From: a virus
Virus record (IMG/VR): IMGVR_UViG_3300042907_001325
Coordinates: 1 to 64,000 of that record
Reading direction: 5' to 3' (one strand)
Length of the DNA: 64,000 nucleotides
A program made the position numbers and the translations under genes. The notes beneath the pieces were generated by a model that saw only the letters and a program-made list of their open reading frames with translations, had not been told where the DNA came from and ran no database searches. Shown here one piece after another: positions 33,794 through 42,131 of the stretch; within the stretch, counting starts at the first letter, position 1; every line of letters starts with the position of its first letter.

Positions 33794-34366
33794 TTAAAAT
33801 TTTATATAAGTTAAATTTACAAAATTAACAAATATAAAATATTTACCTGTTATTGATTTTTTAACGGAACATGAAATTAATCCACTGAACCCAAAAACAT
33901 TTGTAAAATTACTCTCAATAGTTTTTTTATGCGGTGGAGAATTTAACCAAGCTTTAACACTAATTGATGCAAACTCTTGATATGTTGATAATTCATAGTT
34001 TTCAAAAACATTAAGTATCTCAGCATACGAATTCATATCTAACATATCTAAAGTCAATTCCGAGACTTTATTTATAACACATATTTCTTTGTATATTTTT
34101 TCATTAATAACTTTGTTGGTTCTATCGTATTTTGGGTGAAAACCTAAATCAGATTTGGCATTAAGTAATGCATGTTTTGAGGTAATTTCTTGATTAACTA
34201 CTTTAGATTTTGACAATACACCAATACCAATATTTTTTCTATGTTCATTAATTTGTTTAATAATTTCAGATTCAAGAATATCGTAATTAATAACACCGTT
34301 TTCAATCTTTTGAGAGTACCCAAAAAAAGAAAAAATAAATACAATAAACACAATAATATAATTCAT
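33794..34366 (-). CDS. Secreted CAP/SCP-domain protein
   Basis: 190 aa: signal peptide MNYIIVFIVFIFSFFGYSQ, then CAP features ISEIIKQ-like helix IIKQINEHRKNIGIGVL, VNQEITSKHALLNAKSDLGF (CAP His), and AWLNSPPHKKTIESNFT (second His region). The order and spacing fit the CAP superfamily (secreted, diverse roles). A TATCTTTG host-type box lies upstream on the minus strand. A CAP protein exported by an infected cell could act on the envelope or on neighbouring cells; this is inference. Confidence 0.75.
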   Translation of the reverse strand: MNYIIVFIVFIFSFFGYSQKIENGVINYDILESEIIKQINEHRKNIGIGVLSKSKVVNQEITSKHALLNAKSDLGFHPKYDRTNKVINEKIYKEICVINKVSELTLDMLDMNSYAEILNVFENYELSTYQEFASISVKAWLNSPPHKKTIESNFTNVFGFSGLISCSVKKSITGKYFIFVNFVNLTYIKF

Positions 34367-34445
34367 AACTTTTATTTTTAGATTGTTTGTTTAACAAAGA
34401 TATGGTATTTAATTCAATTGGCAATGAAGATTATTCATTATTTTG

Positions 34446-34518
34446 CGGTCCCGACGGGATTCGAACCCGTATCTCGCACCGTGACAGGGTGGAATTGTAA
34501 CCATTCAACCACGGGACC
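34446..34518 (-). tRNA. tRNA-Asp (anticodon GTC)
   Basis: 73-nt cloverleaf. Acceptor GGTCCCG/CGGGACC, T-arm ACGGG-TTCGAAT-CCCGT, loop CTGTCAC giving GTC, discriminator G as expected for Asp. Last gene of the five-tRNA operon. Confidence 0.9.
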
Positions 34519-34631
34519 AAAAGTTTGTGAGACCCGCTCCTCACTCTGAACTTGTACTTTGTTCTATTAAGCGTTTATTTAGTAAAGTCAAGGTATGAAC
34601 CCTTATCGTAGTAAAGCTTGGTTGGCTATAG

Positions 34632-34703
34632 TAGTCCCACCGGGAATCGAACCCGACTTTCCAGGATGAAAACCTGACGACCTAACCGATAGTCGATGGG
34701 ACC
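34632..34703 (-). tRNA. tRNA-Glu (anticodon TTC)
   Basis: 72-nt cloverleaf with acceptor GGTCCCA/TGGGACT, anticodon arm TCAGG-TTTTCAT-CCTGG giving TTC, T-arm CGGG-TTCGATT-CCCG. No encoded CCA. Confidence 0.88.
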
Positions 34704-34709
34704 AAAAAT

Positions 34710-34772
34710 AAGGGTAGACACGGGCCTAGCTAGCCATCTTTCAGGAAAGGCCCTTACGAATATTCTACCCTT
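34710..34772 (-). other. Long imperfect hairpin between tRNA-Met and tRNA-Glu
   Basis: A 9-bp outer stem AAGGGTAGA/TCTACCCTT encloses an inner stem GGGCCT/AGGCCC. It sits exactly between two tRNAs of the same transcript; it may be a processing signal or a small stable RNA. Confidence 0.55.
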
Positions 34773-34779
34773 TTGTTGT

Positions 34780-34850
34780 TGCGGGAACAGGGTTCGAACC
34801 TGTAATCTAGGCTTATGAGACCTAGCGGATGACCAATTTCCACATCCCGC
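34780..34850 (-). tRNA. tRNA with CAT anticodon (elongator Met or Ile2)
   Basis: About 71 nt. Acceptor GCGGGA/TCCCGC, T-arm ACAGG-TTCGAAC-CCTGT, anticodon loop CTCATAA giving CAT, discriminator A. G1-C72 pairs, so it is not an initiator. Lysidine-modified Ile identity cannot be excluded by sequence. Confidence 0.8.
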
Positions 34851-34856
34851 GATATG

Positions 34857-34930
34857 TAGTTAATATTGGACTCGAACCAATGACCTATTCCGTATCAGGG
34901 AATTGCTCTAACCAACTGAGCTAATTAACT
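34857..34930 (-). tRNA. tRNA-Ile (anticodon GAT)
   Basis: 74-nt cloverleaf: acceptor AGTTAAT/ATTAACT, D-arm TAGCTCAGTTGGTTAGAGC, anticodon arm ATTCC-CTGATAC-GGAAT, T-arm TTGG-TTCGAGT-CCAA. Strong canonical tRNA. Confidence 0.93.
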
Positions 34931-35009
34931 ATGTCCTCGTCTTTCCGAGATGTCAACTAAATTTCTTGGTAGAGGCACCTTTACACGGCCTTCAGTTCTA
35001 CTTGTGGTG

Positions 35010-35084
35010 GGGTAACTAATGGGAATTGAACCCATGGCACAAGGTACCACAAACCTTTGCTCTACCAACTGAGCTATAGTTACC
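35010..35084 (-). tRNA. tRNA-His (anticodon GTG)
   Basis: 75 nt. Acceptor GGTAACT/AGTTACC, anticodon arm AAGGT-TTGTGGT-ACCTT, T-arm ATGGG-TTCAATT-CCCAT, discriminator C as required for His. The base before G1 is T, so the G-1 identity element is not encoded and would have to be added or dispensed with. First tRNA of the operon. Confidence 0.92.
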
Positions 35085-35260
35085 ATTTATTTGTGATTCA
35101 TAGTTGACACACACTCTTGTCTCACCATCTTATGTCAACAGGTTAATGTACTTTACAAGTTTCCCGTTTCTTACTTCACACAATATTTTAATTTCAAAGA
35201 ACTTTTCTTTTTGTGTGGGAGTGAGTCCACCAACACATTTACTCACCCCCATCGTTTCTT
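35085..35260 (-). other. Structured 5' leader of the tRNA operon
   Basis: About 180 bases between promoter and tRNA-His without a convincing gene. It contains the hairpin GTTGACA/TGTCAAC (about 35102-35140) and a stem around 35205-35250 (GGGGGTGAGT paired with ACTCACTCCC on the minus strand). It may hold an unrecognised small RNA. Confidence 0.4.
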
Positions 35261-35263
35261 CTA

Positions 35264-35295
35264 CAAATATATGTAGTTTATTTCAATCTACCAAA
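35264..35295 (-). promoter_or_regulatory. Host-type promoter of the tRNA operon
   Basis: On the minus strand: TTTG (35295-35292), a 20-base spacer and TATATTTG (35271-35264). A full consensus match pointing into the tRNA-His to tRNA-Asp array. Confidence 0.8.
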
Positions 35296-35324
35296 CAATT
35301 TATATAGATTATTTTAATAAATTA

Positions 35325-35897
35325 TTACTTTTTAATTTTACTTTCGCATTTTGAACAAAGTTCGTCACCATTTCCTTTAGTTATTTCTAACGCACAATTG
35401 TCGGTAGTACAATGGTCAAGACCTGATAGGTGAGCATATTCGTGTATTAAAGTTCTTTTTAAAGTTTGGGTACTAACTATTGCCGTAGTACCGTTACCTG
35501 CCGCACAACCTCTAACGTGTGGATATTCTTCATTTAAGGTTAATTTTTCATTAGTGATGTAAAAAACTTTTTTACCTGAAATTTCCAAGTGGTCAAGAGC
35601 TTCACTACATTTAAGTCCATTTGAGTTATAAAACTCATTATTTAAATCAATGGACCCGTCTATAGTACATTGTATATTGTAATACCCCTCAAGAATGTTT
35701 TCAGCTTTTACTAAATCAGATTGATTAAAATCTCCTAAACCTTTAATGCAAACCACATCGTCTAAGTCATTAAAAATACCAATATTTATTTTGGGAAAAT
35801 CCCAATTGTGTTTTTCTAAATGCTCACAACCTTGCTTAGTTGCCTCAATTATTATGACACCCCATAAAACGTATAATAAAAATGTGTAAATCTTCAT
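35325..35897 (-). CDS. Archaemetzincin-like (M54) metalloprotease with N-terminal membrane segment
   Basis: 190 aa. A hydrophobic N-terminus (residues 3-18) is a signal or anchor. The C-terminal zinc site reads HEYAHLSGLDHCTTDNCAL (152-170), then C181-x2-C184. This is the archaemetzincin signature HExxHxxGxxHC-x4-C...CxxC, with the Met after the second Cys replaced by Leu and a shorter gap to the CxxC pair. A host-type TATATTTG box precedes the start. Phage archaemetzincins are uncommon as far as I know; an exported protease acting in the periplasm is inferred. Confidence 0.85.
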   Translation of the reverse strand: MKIYTFLLYVLWGVIIIEATKQGCEHLEKHNWDFPKINIGIFNDLDDVVCIKGLGDFNQSDLVKAENILEGYYNIQCTIDGSIDLNNEFYNSNGLKCSEALDHLEISGKKVFYITNEKLTLNEEYPHVRGCAAGNGTTAIVSTQTLKRTLIHEYAHLSGLDHCTTDNCALEITKGNGDELCSKCESKIKK

Positions 35898-35912
35898 ACT
35901 ACAAATATATAA

Positions 35913-36407
35913 TTAATTAATTTTAAATGCACTTTTTAGAGGTCTTTTTATTTTTATAGAATCCTCATAGTTACCAATCACAACACCATCTTTAATTGTA
36001 AAAGCGTGACCAGTAACCAACATAAAGAATGTTCCAACAGGGTTTTGTTTTGTAAACGTACCTACAGTCATTTTACGGTTAACTTTCACTCCTTTTACCT
36101 TAACCTCATAGTCCAAAGTTTGTACGCCAAAATTGTTAATTTTACCAACACACTTAACTTTTTTGTAGTTTATTTGTGTTCTATTTTTTGCAAGTTCTTG
36201 CATTTTAAATGATGTACCATATGTTCCTTGTCGGTCTTTACGTCCAAATTTTTCTTTAACATATTTATGAGCGGTATCATAAGGTATCTCAAAACAAGAT
36301 GCAAACGCTCTAACAACACAATCTCTATTTTCGTGTTTTGCGATTACAGAATCATCGTAATTTTTAATTGCCTTTGATGTAGATTCATATGGTAATATGT
36401 TTTTCAT
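35913..36407 (-). CDS. Papain-like/C39-type cysteine protease-like phage protein
   Basis: 164 aa. NRDCVVRAFASCFEIPYDTAH gives the Cys in the first helix (C30), and GTFFMLVTGHAFTIKDGVV gives the His before a strand (about H135), followed by an Asp/Asn turn (NYEDS). I recognise this Cys...His arrangement from a broad family of phage proteins of papain-like fold. No substrate is known; activity is inferred. A TATCTTTG box lies upstream on the minus strand (about 36411-36418). Confidence 0.7.
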   Translation of the reverse strand: MKNILPYESTSKAIKNYDDSVIAKHENRDCVVRAFASCFEIPYDTAHKYVKEKFGRKDRQGTYGTSFKMQELAKNRTQINYKKVKCVGKINNFGVQTLDYEVKVKGVKVNRKMTVGTFTKQNPVGTFFMLVTGHAFTIKDGVVIGNYEDSIKIKRPLKSAFKIN

Positions 36408-36508
36408 ACCACAAAGATACTATAATAAGTTGACTTTGCAATAAATTTTTTTTATATTTTTTTTTTATTTATTAAAAAAACTAAACTTATAAAAACAAAT
36501 AATTAAAA

Positions 36509-36829
36509 ATGGAAGATTATATAACCCCCTCAGAACAAGAAGGTCAAGAACAAAGCAAACAAGACTTAATTAACGCATCGTTAATATTTGCAAGAGCTTT
36601 AGGTCTTATTTTTAAAAACGATGAAGGTATTGTTGTTGATATTAATGAAGACGTTAAATTAGGTGATGAGGTTAAAAAAGTTATTGTATTCAAACAAAAC
36701 AATCAAGTTCACATTTATAAGTGTGATGAAGATGTTCAAGAAGGTACTGCAGTTAATTTAGGACAACCTGACGGTGAAGCACCATCTGAACCAATTGCCG
36801 AAAGTGAAACACCAATTGTTGAAGAATAA
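36509..36829 (+). CDS. Small acidic protein upstream of ClpP
   Basis: 106 aa, acidic, with a helical N-terminal half (QDLINASLIFARALGLIF), a strand-rich middle and an Ala/Pro/Glu-rich disordered tail. It precedes clpP by 63 bases on the same strand. It could be co-expressed with, and an adaptor or substrate of, the phage Clp protease, by neighbourhood only. Confidence 0.6.
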   Translation: MEDYITPSEQEGQEQSKQDLINASLIFARALGLIFKNDEGIVVDINEDVKLGDEVKKVIVFKQNNQVHIYKCDEDVQEGTAVNLGQPDGEAPSEPIAESETPIVEE

Positions 36830-36892
36830 TTTAAATCAATTTTGAAATTTCAAATAGTTTAACTATATTTTTATCTCACTAAAATATTAAAT

Positions 36893-37573
36893 ATGAATTA
36901 CGGAAACGACTTTAAATCTTATTACACTCAACATTTGGGTAAACCATCATCACATATCGATTATTTCTCACAACAAATTGAATCATCTATGACTCCATAT
37001 ATTTTGGAAGAAAGAGAATTGAGAGTAACTCAAATGGATATCTTTTCACGATTAATGAGAGACCGATTATTATGGGTTGCGGGACCTGTTAATGATACCA
37101 TGTCAACAATTGTACAAGCACAACTAATGTTTTTAGATTCAACCGACAAAAACGACATTACAATGCATATTGACTCACCTGGAGGAAGCGTTAAATCTGG
37201 TTTATCTATGGTTGATGTTATGGAATATATTAATTGTGATATTCGTACGGTAAATACAGGTATGGCAGCATCAATGGGGTCAGTATTGTTAGGAGCAGGA
37301 ACCAAAGGTAAACGTTCATCATTACGTTTTTCTAAAACAATGTTACATCAAACATCAGGTGGTGCTGGAGGTAACATTCAAGATGCTCGTATTAACATGA
37401 TTGAATGGGAAAAAACCAATAAAATTCTTTTTGAGTTGTTGGGGTCTTATTGTGGTAAAAAAGCAGAACAAGTAATGAAAGATGCAACTCGTGATTTGTG
37501 GTTAAGTGCCGATGAAGCTCTTAAATATGGAATAATTGACGAAGTTGTTAAAACAAAAAAGAAGGGTAATTAA
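36893..37573 (+). CDS. clpP: ClpP-family serine protease
   Basis: 226 aa. The catalytic triad is complete: MAASMGS (S127), TMLHQTSGG (H152) and ATRDLWLSADEAL (D201). The oxyanion region DSPGGSV is present, and the length is near cellular ClpP with about 35 extra N-terminal residues. It forms the proteolytic chamber served by an AAA+ unfoldase; the phage ClpC-like protein at 19369 carries an IGF docking tripeptide. It could instead pair with host ClpX or ClpC. Ends in a strong terminator. Confidence 0.95.
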   Translation: MNYGNDFKSYYTQHLGKPSSHIDYFSQQIESSMTPYILEERELRVTQMDIFSRLMRDRLLWVAGPVNDTMSTIVQAQLMFLDSTDKNDITMHIDSPGGSVKSGLSMVDVMEYINCDIRTVNTGMAASMGSVLLGAGTKGKRSSLRFSKTMLHQTSGGAGGNIQDARINMIEWEKTNKILFELLGSYCGKKAEQVMKDATRDLWLSADEALKYGIIDEVVKTKKKGN

Positions 37574-37587
37574 CCCTTCTTTTTTTA
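37558..37587 (+). terminator. Intrinsic terminator after clpP
   Basis: Stem AGAAGGGT/ACCCTTCT with a 5-base loop and T tract. It includes the clpP stop codon. Confidence 0.88.
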
Positions 37588-37662
37588 GATTTTAGAACAC
37601 CCCCTTTGTTTTATTCATCTTTATATTCAAGAGTTTTCACTCTATGAATTTTTTTATCTAAA

Positions 37663-38319
37663 TTATGCTGGTGTTTCTGCCGATAATTTAGATTCAACTT
37701 TTTCTGCATTACTTGTAAATTTACTAAATAACTCACAAATTCCTTTTGAAAATGCCCCTTCAAGACCTTCTATAAATGACGATTCTTTAATCACGCCACC
37801 AAGACTATTCCTTAAAAATGAATACCCAATACCATCAAAACCTTTTGCTTGTTGTAAACTCATAACTAACGATTCTGCGACACTTTCAGCAACTAATTTT
37901 GTGAATAATTTACAATCACCAAAAGATTTAATTAAGTCACTGGGTTTTGATGTTAAATATGATACTATAAAATTTGTCATATATCCTTCACCAAAAAATT
38001 TAGATACTATATTTTTTATAATTGGTTCAAAAAATGTTTGGGTTGCATTTCCAAAAAACCCACCAAAAATACCCTTAAGGGCTCCACCTAAGTCTTGCTC
38101 TAAAATTAATCCATTGGACTCTAAGTAAGATAGTTCTCGTAATATATTAAAAGATAATTGAGCCTTTTTATTTTCAGATAATTTATTAAAATCATCCTTA
38201 GTTTTAATGTGCTCAACAAGCACTAAAATTCTGCTTTTAACTAAATTTTCTTTAATTAAATTCTTATTTTTTTGTGTTTTAATCTCTAATAAAGATTGTC
38301 TTACTTTTTTTTCTAACAT
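37663..38319 (-). CDS. Leader-type phage protein with membrane-like helices
   Basis: 218 aa. The first 80 residues are basic and helical (MLEKKVRQSLLEIK..., LVKSRILVLVEHIK), ending with NGLILEQDLGG, an L-x-E-Q site at about 74-77. What follows is Gly/Phe-rich (GALKGIFGGFFGNATQTFF), a likely membrane-active segment. The whole looks like a long propeptide plus an amphipathic protein. Possibly packaged and membrane-active on entry; unrecognised. Confidence 0.65.
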   Translation of the reverse strand: MLEKKVRQSLLEIKTQKNKNLIKENLVKSRILVLVEHIKTKDDFNKLSENKKAQLSFNILRELSYLESNGLILEQDLGGALKGIFGGFFGNATQTFFEPIIKNIVSKFFGEGYMTNFIVSYLTSKPSDLIKSFGDCKLFTKLVAESVAESLVMSLQQAKGFDGIGYSFLRNSLGGVIKESSFIEGLEGAFSKGICELFSKFTSNAEKVESKLSAETPA

Positions 38320-38329
38320 AATTAGATTT

Positions 38330-39373
38330 TTAATTTAATTTCCATATTGAAGTATCACCATACGTTCTTGGTGCTTCTTTACCACCAGGTGCTGATTTAC
38401 CACCTCCCATTAGGTAGTCTATATATCCATCATACTTTTTGCCACCAAAAAGACCTTCCCACCGTGTATAATATCGATTTTTACACGCTTGAGCCTTTTC
38501 TTTCATAGGTATGATTTCATTAGGTTCAAAATTTAGGGAGTTTACGTATGCAAAATAATATGATTCAATTACAGTTTTACAATCATCATCATTTTCTGGA
38601 GTTTGGTCTTTAACAGCGTCTTCAAATGCTCTTGTAATATCAGAATTTTTAATTGTTCCTCGTGGACTAAACATATATAAATCCTCAACGAATATACCCT
38701 CAGATTTTGGACTAACTAACTCTTTTTTCCAAGATTTTTCTTGTTCAGCATCAACATCTTTTTCCAATTTATATCCTTGGGCTTGCCATTTCTTAATAAC
38801 CACTTTTTGTCTTTCATCTAAACCGTCTGTTATACCACTACCTGAAGTTCTTCTATATAAAGTTCTTCCATCGGATATTTTTTTCTCATACATCACAGGA
38901 TTTTCAATATTTTCTTTAGTATCGGTAGAAATCAATTCTTCGTAAGTTTTCCAACCACCTTCGGTTTTAAGGTTTGTAATGTTTGCATCTGTTGCAATTC
39001 CAGCAATTCTTGCGGCTTCGGCAGCAGCTTCTGCGGCAGCTTTATCTGACTCTTTTTTATTTAACGTAGTGGCAATTGCCGCACATCTCCACCTTCCACT
39101 TTTAGACCCGTCAACAAATACATACGTGAAATCCCCATAATAGTCAACCATTTTTGTTTTGTCTATTTGACTCTGTACACGATATATTGCCCGACCATTG
39201 TCTTTTCTTGTGTATAGGTTTCCACCCTTAGGAAAACACCCCGAAGCCATTGCAATTCTAAGTTTTTCTGTATCGTCAGCGAGGTCTTCTTTTAATAGAA
39301 AAGTTTTTTCTCTTTCTTTAGAATGCATTTTTAAGATATGTCTTACTTCTTCTTCGTTAATATTAATTTTCAT
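38330..39373 (-). CDS. Leader-bearing hypothetical protein
   Basis: 347 aa. The leader MKININEEEVRHILKMHSKE... ends in TFLLKE|D (about 24-30). The mature part contains RWRCAAIA, an Ala-rich helix (KAAAEAAAEAARIAG) and a C-terminal YIDYLMGGGKSAPGG. No family recognised. It is followed closely by the gene at 37663 (11-base gap), so they are probably co-transcribed. Inferred head-internal protein. Confidence 0.65.
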   Translation of the reverse strand: MKININEEEVRHILKMHSKEREKTFLLKEDLADDTEKLRIAMASGCFPKGGNLYTRKDNGRAIYRVQSQIDKTKMVDYYGDFTYVFVDGSKSGRWRCAAIATTLNKKESDKAAAEAAAEAARIAGIATDANITNLKTEGGWKTYEELISTDTKENIENPVMYEKKISDGRTLYRRTSGSGITDGLDERQKVVIKKWQAQGYKLEKDVDAEQEKSWKKELVSPKSEGIFVEDLYMFSPRGTIKNSDITRAFEDAVKDQTPENDDDCKTVIESYYFAYVNSLNFEPNEIIPMKEKAQACKNRYYTRWEGLFGGKKYDGYIDYLMGGGKSAPGGKEAPRTYGDTSIWKLN

Positions 39374-39400
39374 TTTTTTGGTTATTAATTTTATCTTTTG

Positions 39401-40390
39401 TTAAATGTTCATTGGGTCTTCACCATCTATCAGGTCAACATTCGGGTCAACAACAGGTGTAACCTTTGAGCCACAAGCCACGTCAACAGTATTTTGTGTT
39501 ATTTCAGTTCCAGGTAAACCTTTGGCAACTAATGCTGACTGAGTTCCTGTTCCAAATGCACCATCAGTTTTAATAGATAAACATCCTTGAACTTTTCTAA
39601 CGGTTTCGTTTTTACAATACATTGCAATTGGAAATGTGTCAGGACATGTTTTATACTTACTTGGTGTAGGATTAGGGTTTGGTGTAGGATTAGGGTTTGG
39701 TTCTGGGTCTGGGTTTGGAACAGGTGGTGGTATTGGGCTATTGTCTTTAAACAACCACCAAAGAACACCTACAGTTGCTATTCCTGCACCAACTTTTAAT
39801 AGTGTGGGCCACGACATACCCGCTTTAATCCTTGCAACAAGACTTTTTCCTGTACTAGACTTTCCAAGGTCAATAGCATCTTGTTTATTGTTTGTTCCTG
39901 TGCCCCTTTTTTTAGGTATGTAAGTTTTTGCAAGGTTTGCGTTTTTAGTTTTTGCGGTGTTAACTGCCGAAACTATATCATCGCTAGTTTTTAATTTTCC
40001 TGATGCAATATCTCTAATTACCTCAACTTTAGACATTTGTTTAAGTTGAGGACCCATAACACCGGCGGGATATCCAGACTTCAAATCTGCCCTTATTGCC
40101 GATTTTAATTCTTTTTCAAATGCTATAACATCCTTTACCAAAAGAGATTCCAATCTAGCCGCGCTTATTCCAAGTTGAAACTCTGCCTTCAGTGTCGCCA
40201 CAGTTTTACCTGCAAATCTACCAGTTTTAATTTTTCCCAAATTTTTTAATAAAGCGTCTGTCGCATAATTTTCGTTTAATAATTCAAAGTTTTTTGAATC
40301 TACTTTAATATTTTCAGTTAAAGTAAGGTTTGTGTTGTAATTAGAAAGTGTTCTATATCTTTCTAATTCTTCTGATAATAAGTTTTTCAT
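39401..40390 (-). CDS. Leader-bearing membrane-anchored protein with Pro stalk and PG-binding-like end
   Basis: 329 aa. The leader MKNLLSEELERYRTLSNYN... contains TLTE|N. Residues about 195-213 form one membrane helix (VGAGIATVGVLWWLFK). A stalk of PNPNPTP units follows (about 216-242), then a C-terminal PG_binding-like domain (VRKVQGCLSIKTDGAFG). The design fits a protein that spans an envelope layer and grips peptidoglycan. TATTTAT at 40396-40402 (minus strand). Packaged entry factor is inferred. Confidence 0.7.
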   Translation of the reverse strand: MKNLLSEELERYRTLSNYNTNLTLTENIKVDSKNFELLNENYATDALLKNLGKIKTGRFAGKTVATLKAEFQLGISAARLESLLVKDVIAFEKELKSAIRADLKSGYPAGVMGPQLKQMSKVEVIRDIASGKLKTSDDIVSAVNTAKTKNANLAKTYIPKKRGTGTNNKQDAIDLGKSSTGKSLVARIKAGMSWPTLLKVGAGIATVGVLWWLFKDNSPIPPPVPNPDPEPNPNPTPNPNPTPSKYKTCPDTFPIAMYCKNETVRKVQGCLSIKTDGAFGTGTQSALVAKGLPGTEITQNTVDVACGSKVTPVVDPNVDLIDGEDPMNI

Positions 40391-40418
40391 ATAATATAAA
40401 TATTAATCATTATGTAAT

Positions 40419-41789
40419 TTACGCAAATTCTTTGTTAATATAATCTTCTATTGACATTCCTTTTTCTTTTTGAAAATTAGATTCAATTTCCGTAGTATCC
40501 TGTGTTTGTCCTTGATAAATCTCAACCCCTTTTTTTATTGCTTTATCCGCTACCGTAATAATACCTGATGTTGTTGCACCAGCCTTAGCACCTTTAACAA
40601 ATTTTTGTGATGCGGTAAGTGTTGGAGCAACCGTTTTACTTGCCTTTATGGAACCTTTGCTAGCGGCTGTCGACAAATTTGATAAAGATTTTGCCATGTC
40701 TTTTAAAAACTTATTGGCTTTACCTAATATACCTGATAACCATTTGGAACCTTTAGCAAATTTTGTGGTTTTTAAATAAGATACCGCTTTGGATAAAAGT
40801 CTAGGAACGGAAGACAGAGCTCCGGCAATTTTTTGAATGAATTTTACTGTGTTTGGAGCAGTTTTTGCAATTGCCGCAAATTGTGTCATTGTTTTAGCCC
40901 CCCTAAAAACCTTAAATGCTGCTCTGGCGGCTGCCGCGACTCCACCGGCAAATACTAATCCTAAAACATCACACCCAATCATTAACCACCTCAACCATGT
41001 TGGCATATCTTTATCTTCATAATCACCACTGGCGACCTCATATATATCTAAACCTACAACAAATGCCCATGGAACCCATTGAACGCCCTTTCCAATACCT
41101 GTCGCAATTAATATTGAATCTAAAACAATACCAACAGGGTTATACAGTAAACTTCGTATTTTACGAGCTAAGTATAGAACCCCCTTACCTAATAATTCAA
41201 GTATTTTTTTGAAATCAAGTTGACTAATTGCAATTCCGGCTTTTTTAAGTCCTTCCCAACCTTTTTTTCCCATGTCGACAATGTCATTACCAAATTTTTT
41301 TCCTGCGTCAGACCAAAACTTTCCAATACCCTTAGCCGCCCCTTTAACGTCACCCTTAAACTTATCCCAACTGTATTCACTAAGTAATTCTTTAAAGATT
41401 GGTTTTAGTTTTGACATATCGCCATTAGTAGATTCTGTTAAAAGTAAAGATTTAATAGTGTTATTAATATTTTCTTTAATTTGTTGTGGTACATTGTTTG
41501 CGACATTAAATGAATGAGATATAAATAATTTAAAATTGTCAAAATTTTCCCAAATATCACCTAAATTCTTTTTAGAATGTAAATCATATAATTCATCAAG
41601 TAAAATTAAATATTTGTTATCAGGAGATATCCAATCAGTAATTACAACACATTCTGAGCTTACAGATGTATCTACAAAATTTTCAATAAGTGATAGTTTA
41701 TTTTCGTTTAAAGTTTTTGCAGGATTATACGACATTCGTAATCTTATTTCATTTAAAGATTCTTCAGCGGTATATCTAGTGTTAATCAT
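40419..41789 (-). CDS. Large leader-bearing hydrophobic protein (ejection-type candidate)
   Basis: 456 aa. The leader MINTRYTAEESLNEIRLRMS... has TLNE|N (26-30) and a second LIE|N. The mature part is rich in Gly, Ala and Lys with several hydrophobic segments (about 215-235, 262-290) and amphipathic helices (AKGIGKFWSDAGKKFG). This resembles membrane-active ejection proteins in composition, not in identifiable sequence. TATTTAT at 41803-41809 (minus strand). Confidence 0.65.
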   Translation of the reverse strand: MINTRYTAEESLNEIRLRMSYNPAKTLNENKLSLIENFVDTSVSSECVVITDWISPDNKYLILLDELYDLHSKKNLGDIWENFDNFKLFISHSFNVANNVPQQIKENINNTIKSLLLTESTNGDMSKLKPIFKELLSEYSWDKFKGDVKGAAKGIGKFWSDAGKKFGNDIVDMGKKGWEGLKKAGIAISQLDFKKILELLGKGVLYLARKIRSLLYNPVGIVLDSILIATGIGKGVQWVPWAFVVGLDIYEVASGDYEDKDMPTWLRWLMIGCDVLGLVFAGGVAAAARAAFKVFRGAKTMTQFAAIAKTAPNTVKFIQKIAGALSSVPRLLSKAVSYLKTTKFAKGSKWLSGILGKANKFLKDMAKSLSNLSTAASKGSIKASKTVAPTLTASQKFVKGAKAGATTSGIITVADKAIKKGVEIYQGQTQDTTEIESNFQKEKGMSIEDYINKEFA

Positions 41790-41835
41790 AAGATTTTTAT
41801 AATAAATATATGGATATTGATAATAATTTAAATTT

Positions 41836-42084
41836 TTACCAAACTTGGTTTGCAGAACCCCTAGTTAATCCTGTTACCCATTTTTCCCCCTTTTTCCCTA
41901 ACATGTTTGCATGTCCTCTTTTTGTTTGATATGAATCCTCCCATTTTGGAACATTTCCACCGCCACCACCTGTTGATGCTGCGGCAGCTTCTTGTTCTCC
42001 TAATTCTCCGTCAATTTTTTCTTCAAAATTTGAGTAAGAATTTTTATTAAAAAAATCAATTAAATAATCAACATCTAAATTCAT
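41836..42084 (-). CDS. Small processed-type phage protein (LGEQ site)
   Basis: 82 aa. The acidic N-terminus MNLDVDYLIDFFNKNSYSN... ends in GELGE|Q followed by Ala/Gly-rich linker (AAAASTGGGGG), then KRGHANMLGKKGEKWVTGL-type basic tail with TRGSANQVW. I know this tail type from phage hypothetical proteins. The layout of propeptide, cleavage site and mature basic peptide is especially clear. TATTTAT at 42089-42095 (minus strand). Confidence 0.65.
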   Translation of the reverse strand: MNLDVDYLIDFFNKNSYSNFEEKIDGELGEQEAAAASTGGGGGNVPKWEDSYQTKRGHANMLGKKGEKWVTGLTRGSANQVW

Positions 42085-42131
42085 ATTAATAAATATTTTT
42101 ATAATTGAAAAAAAGTATTTATATTTGTACT

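Noticed and set aside
34519-34631. Possible sixth tRNA in the spacer (AAGG...CCTT arm with tRNA-like loop)
   Set aside because: No acceptor or anticodon arm can be paired around it.
39587-39923. Plus-strand Val/Trp and Gly-rich frames
   Set aside because: Antisense of the PNPNPTP stalk.
42105-42131. Earlier Met for the lipoprotein
   Set aside because: Would add a non-signal sequence before the signal peptide and cover promoter elements.
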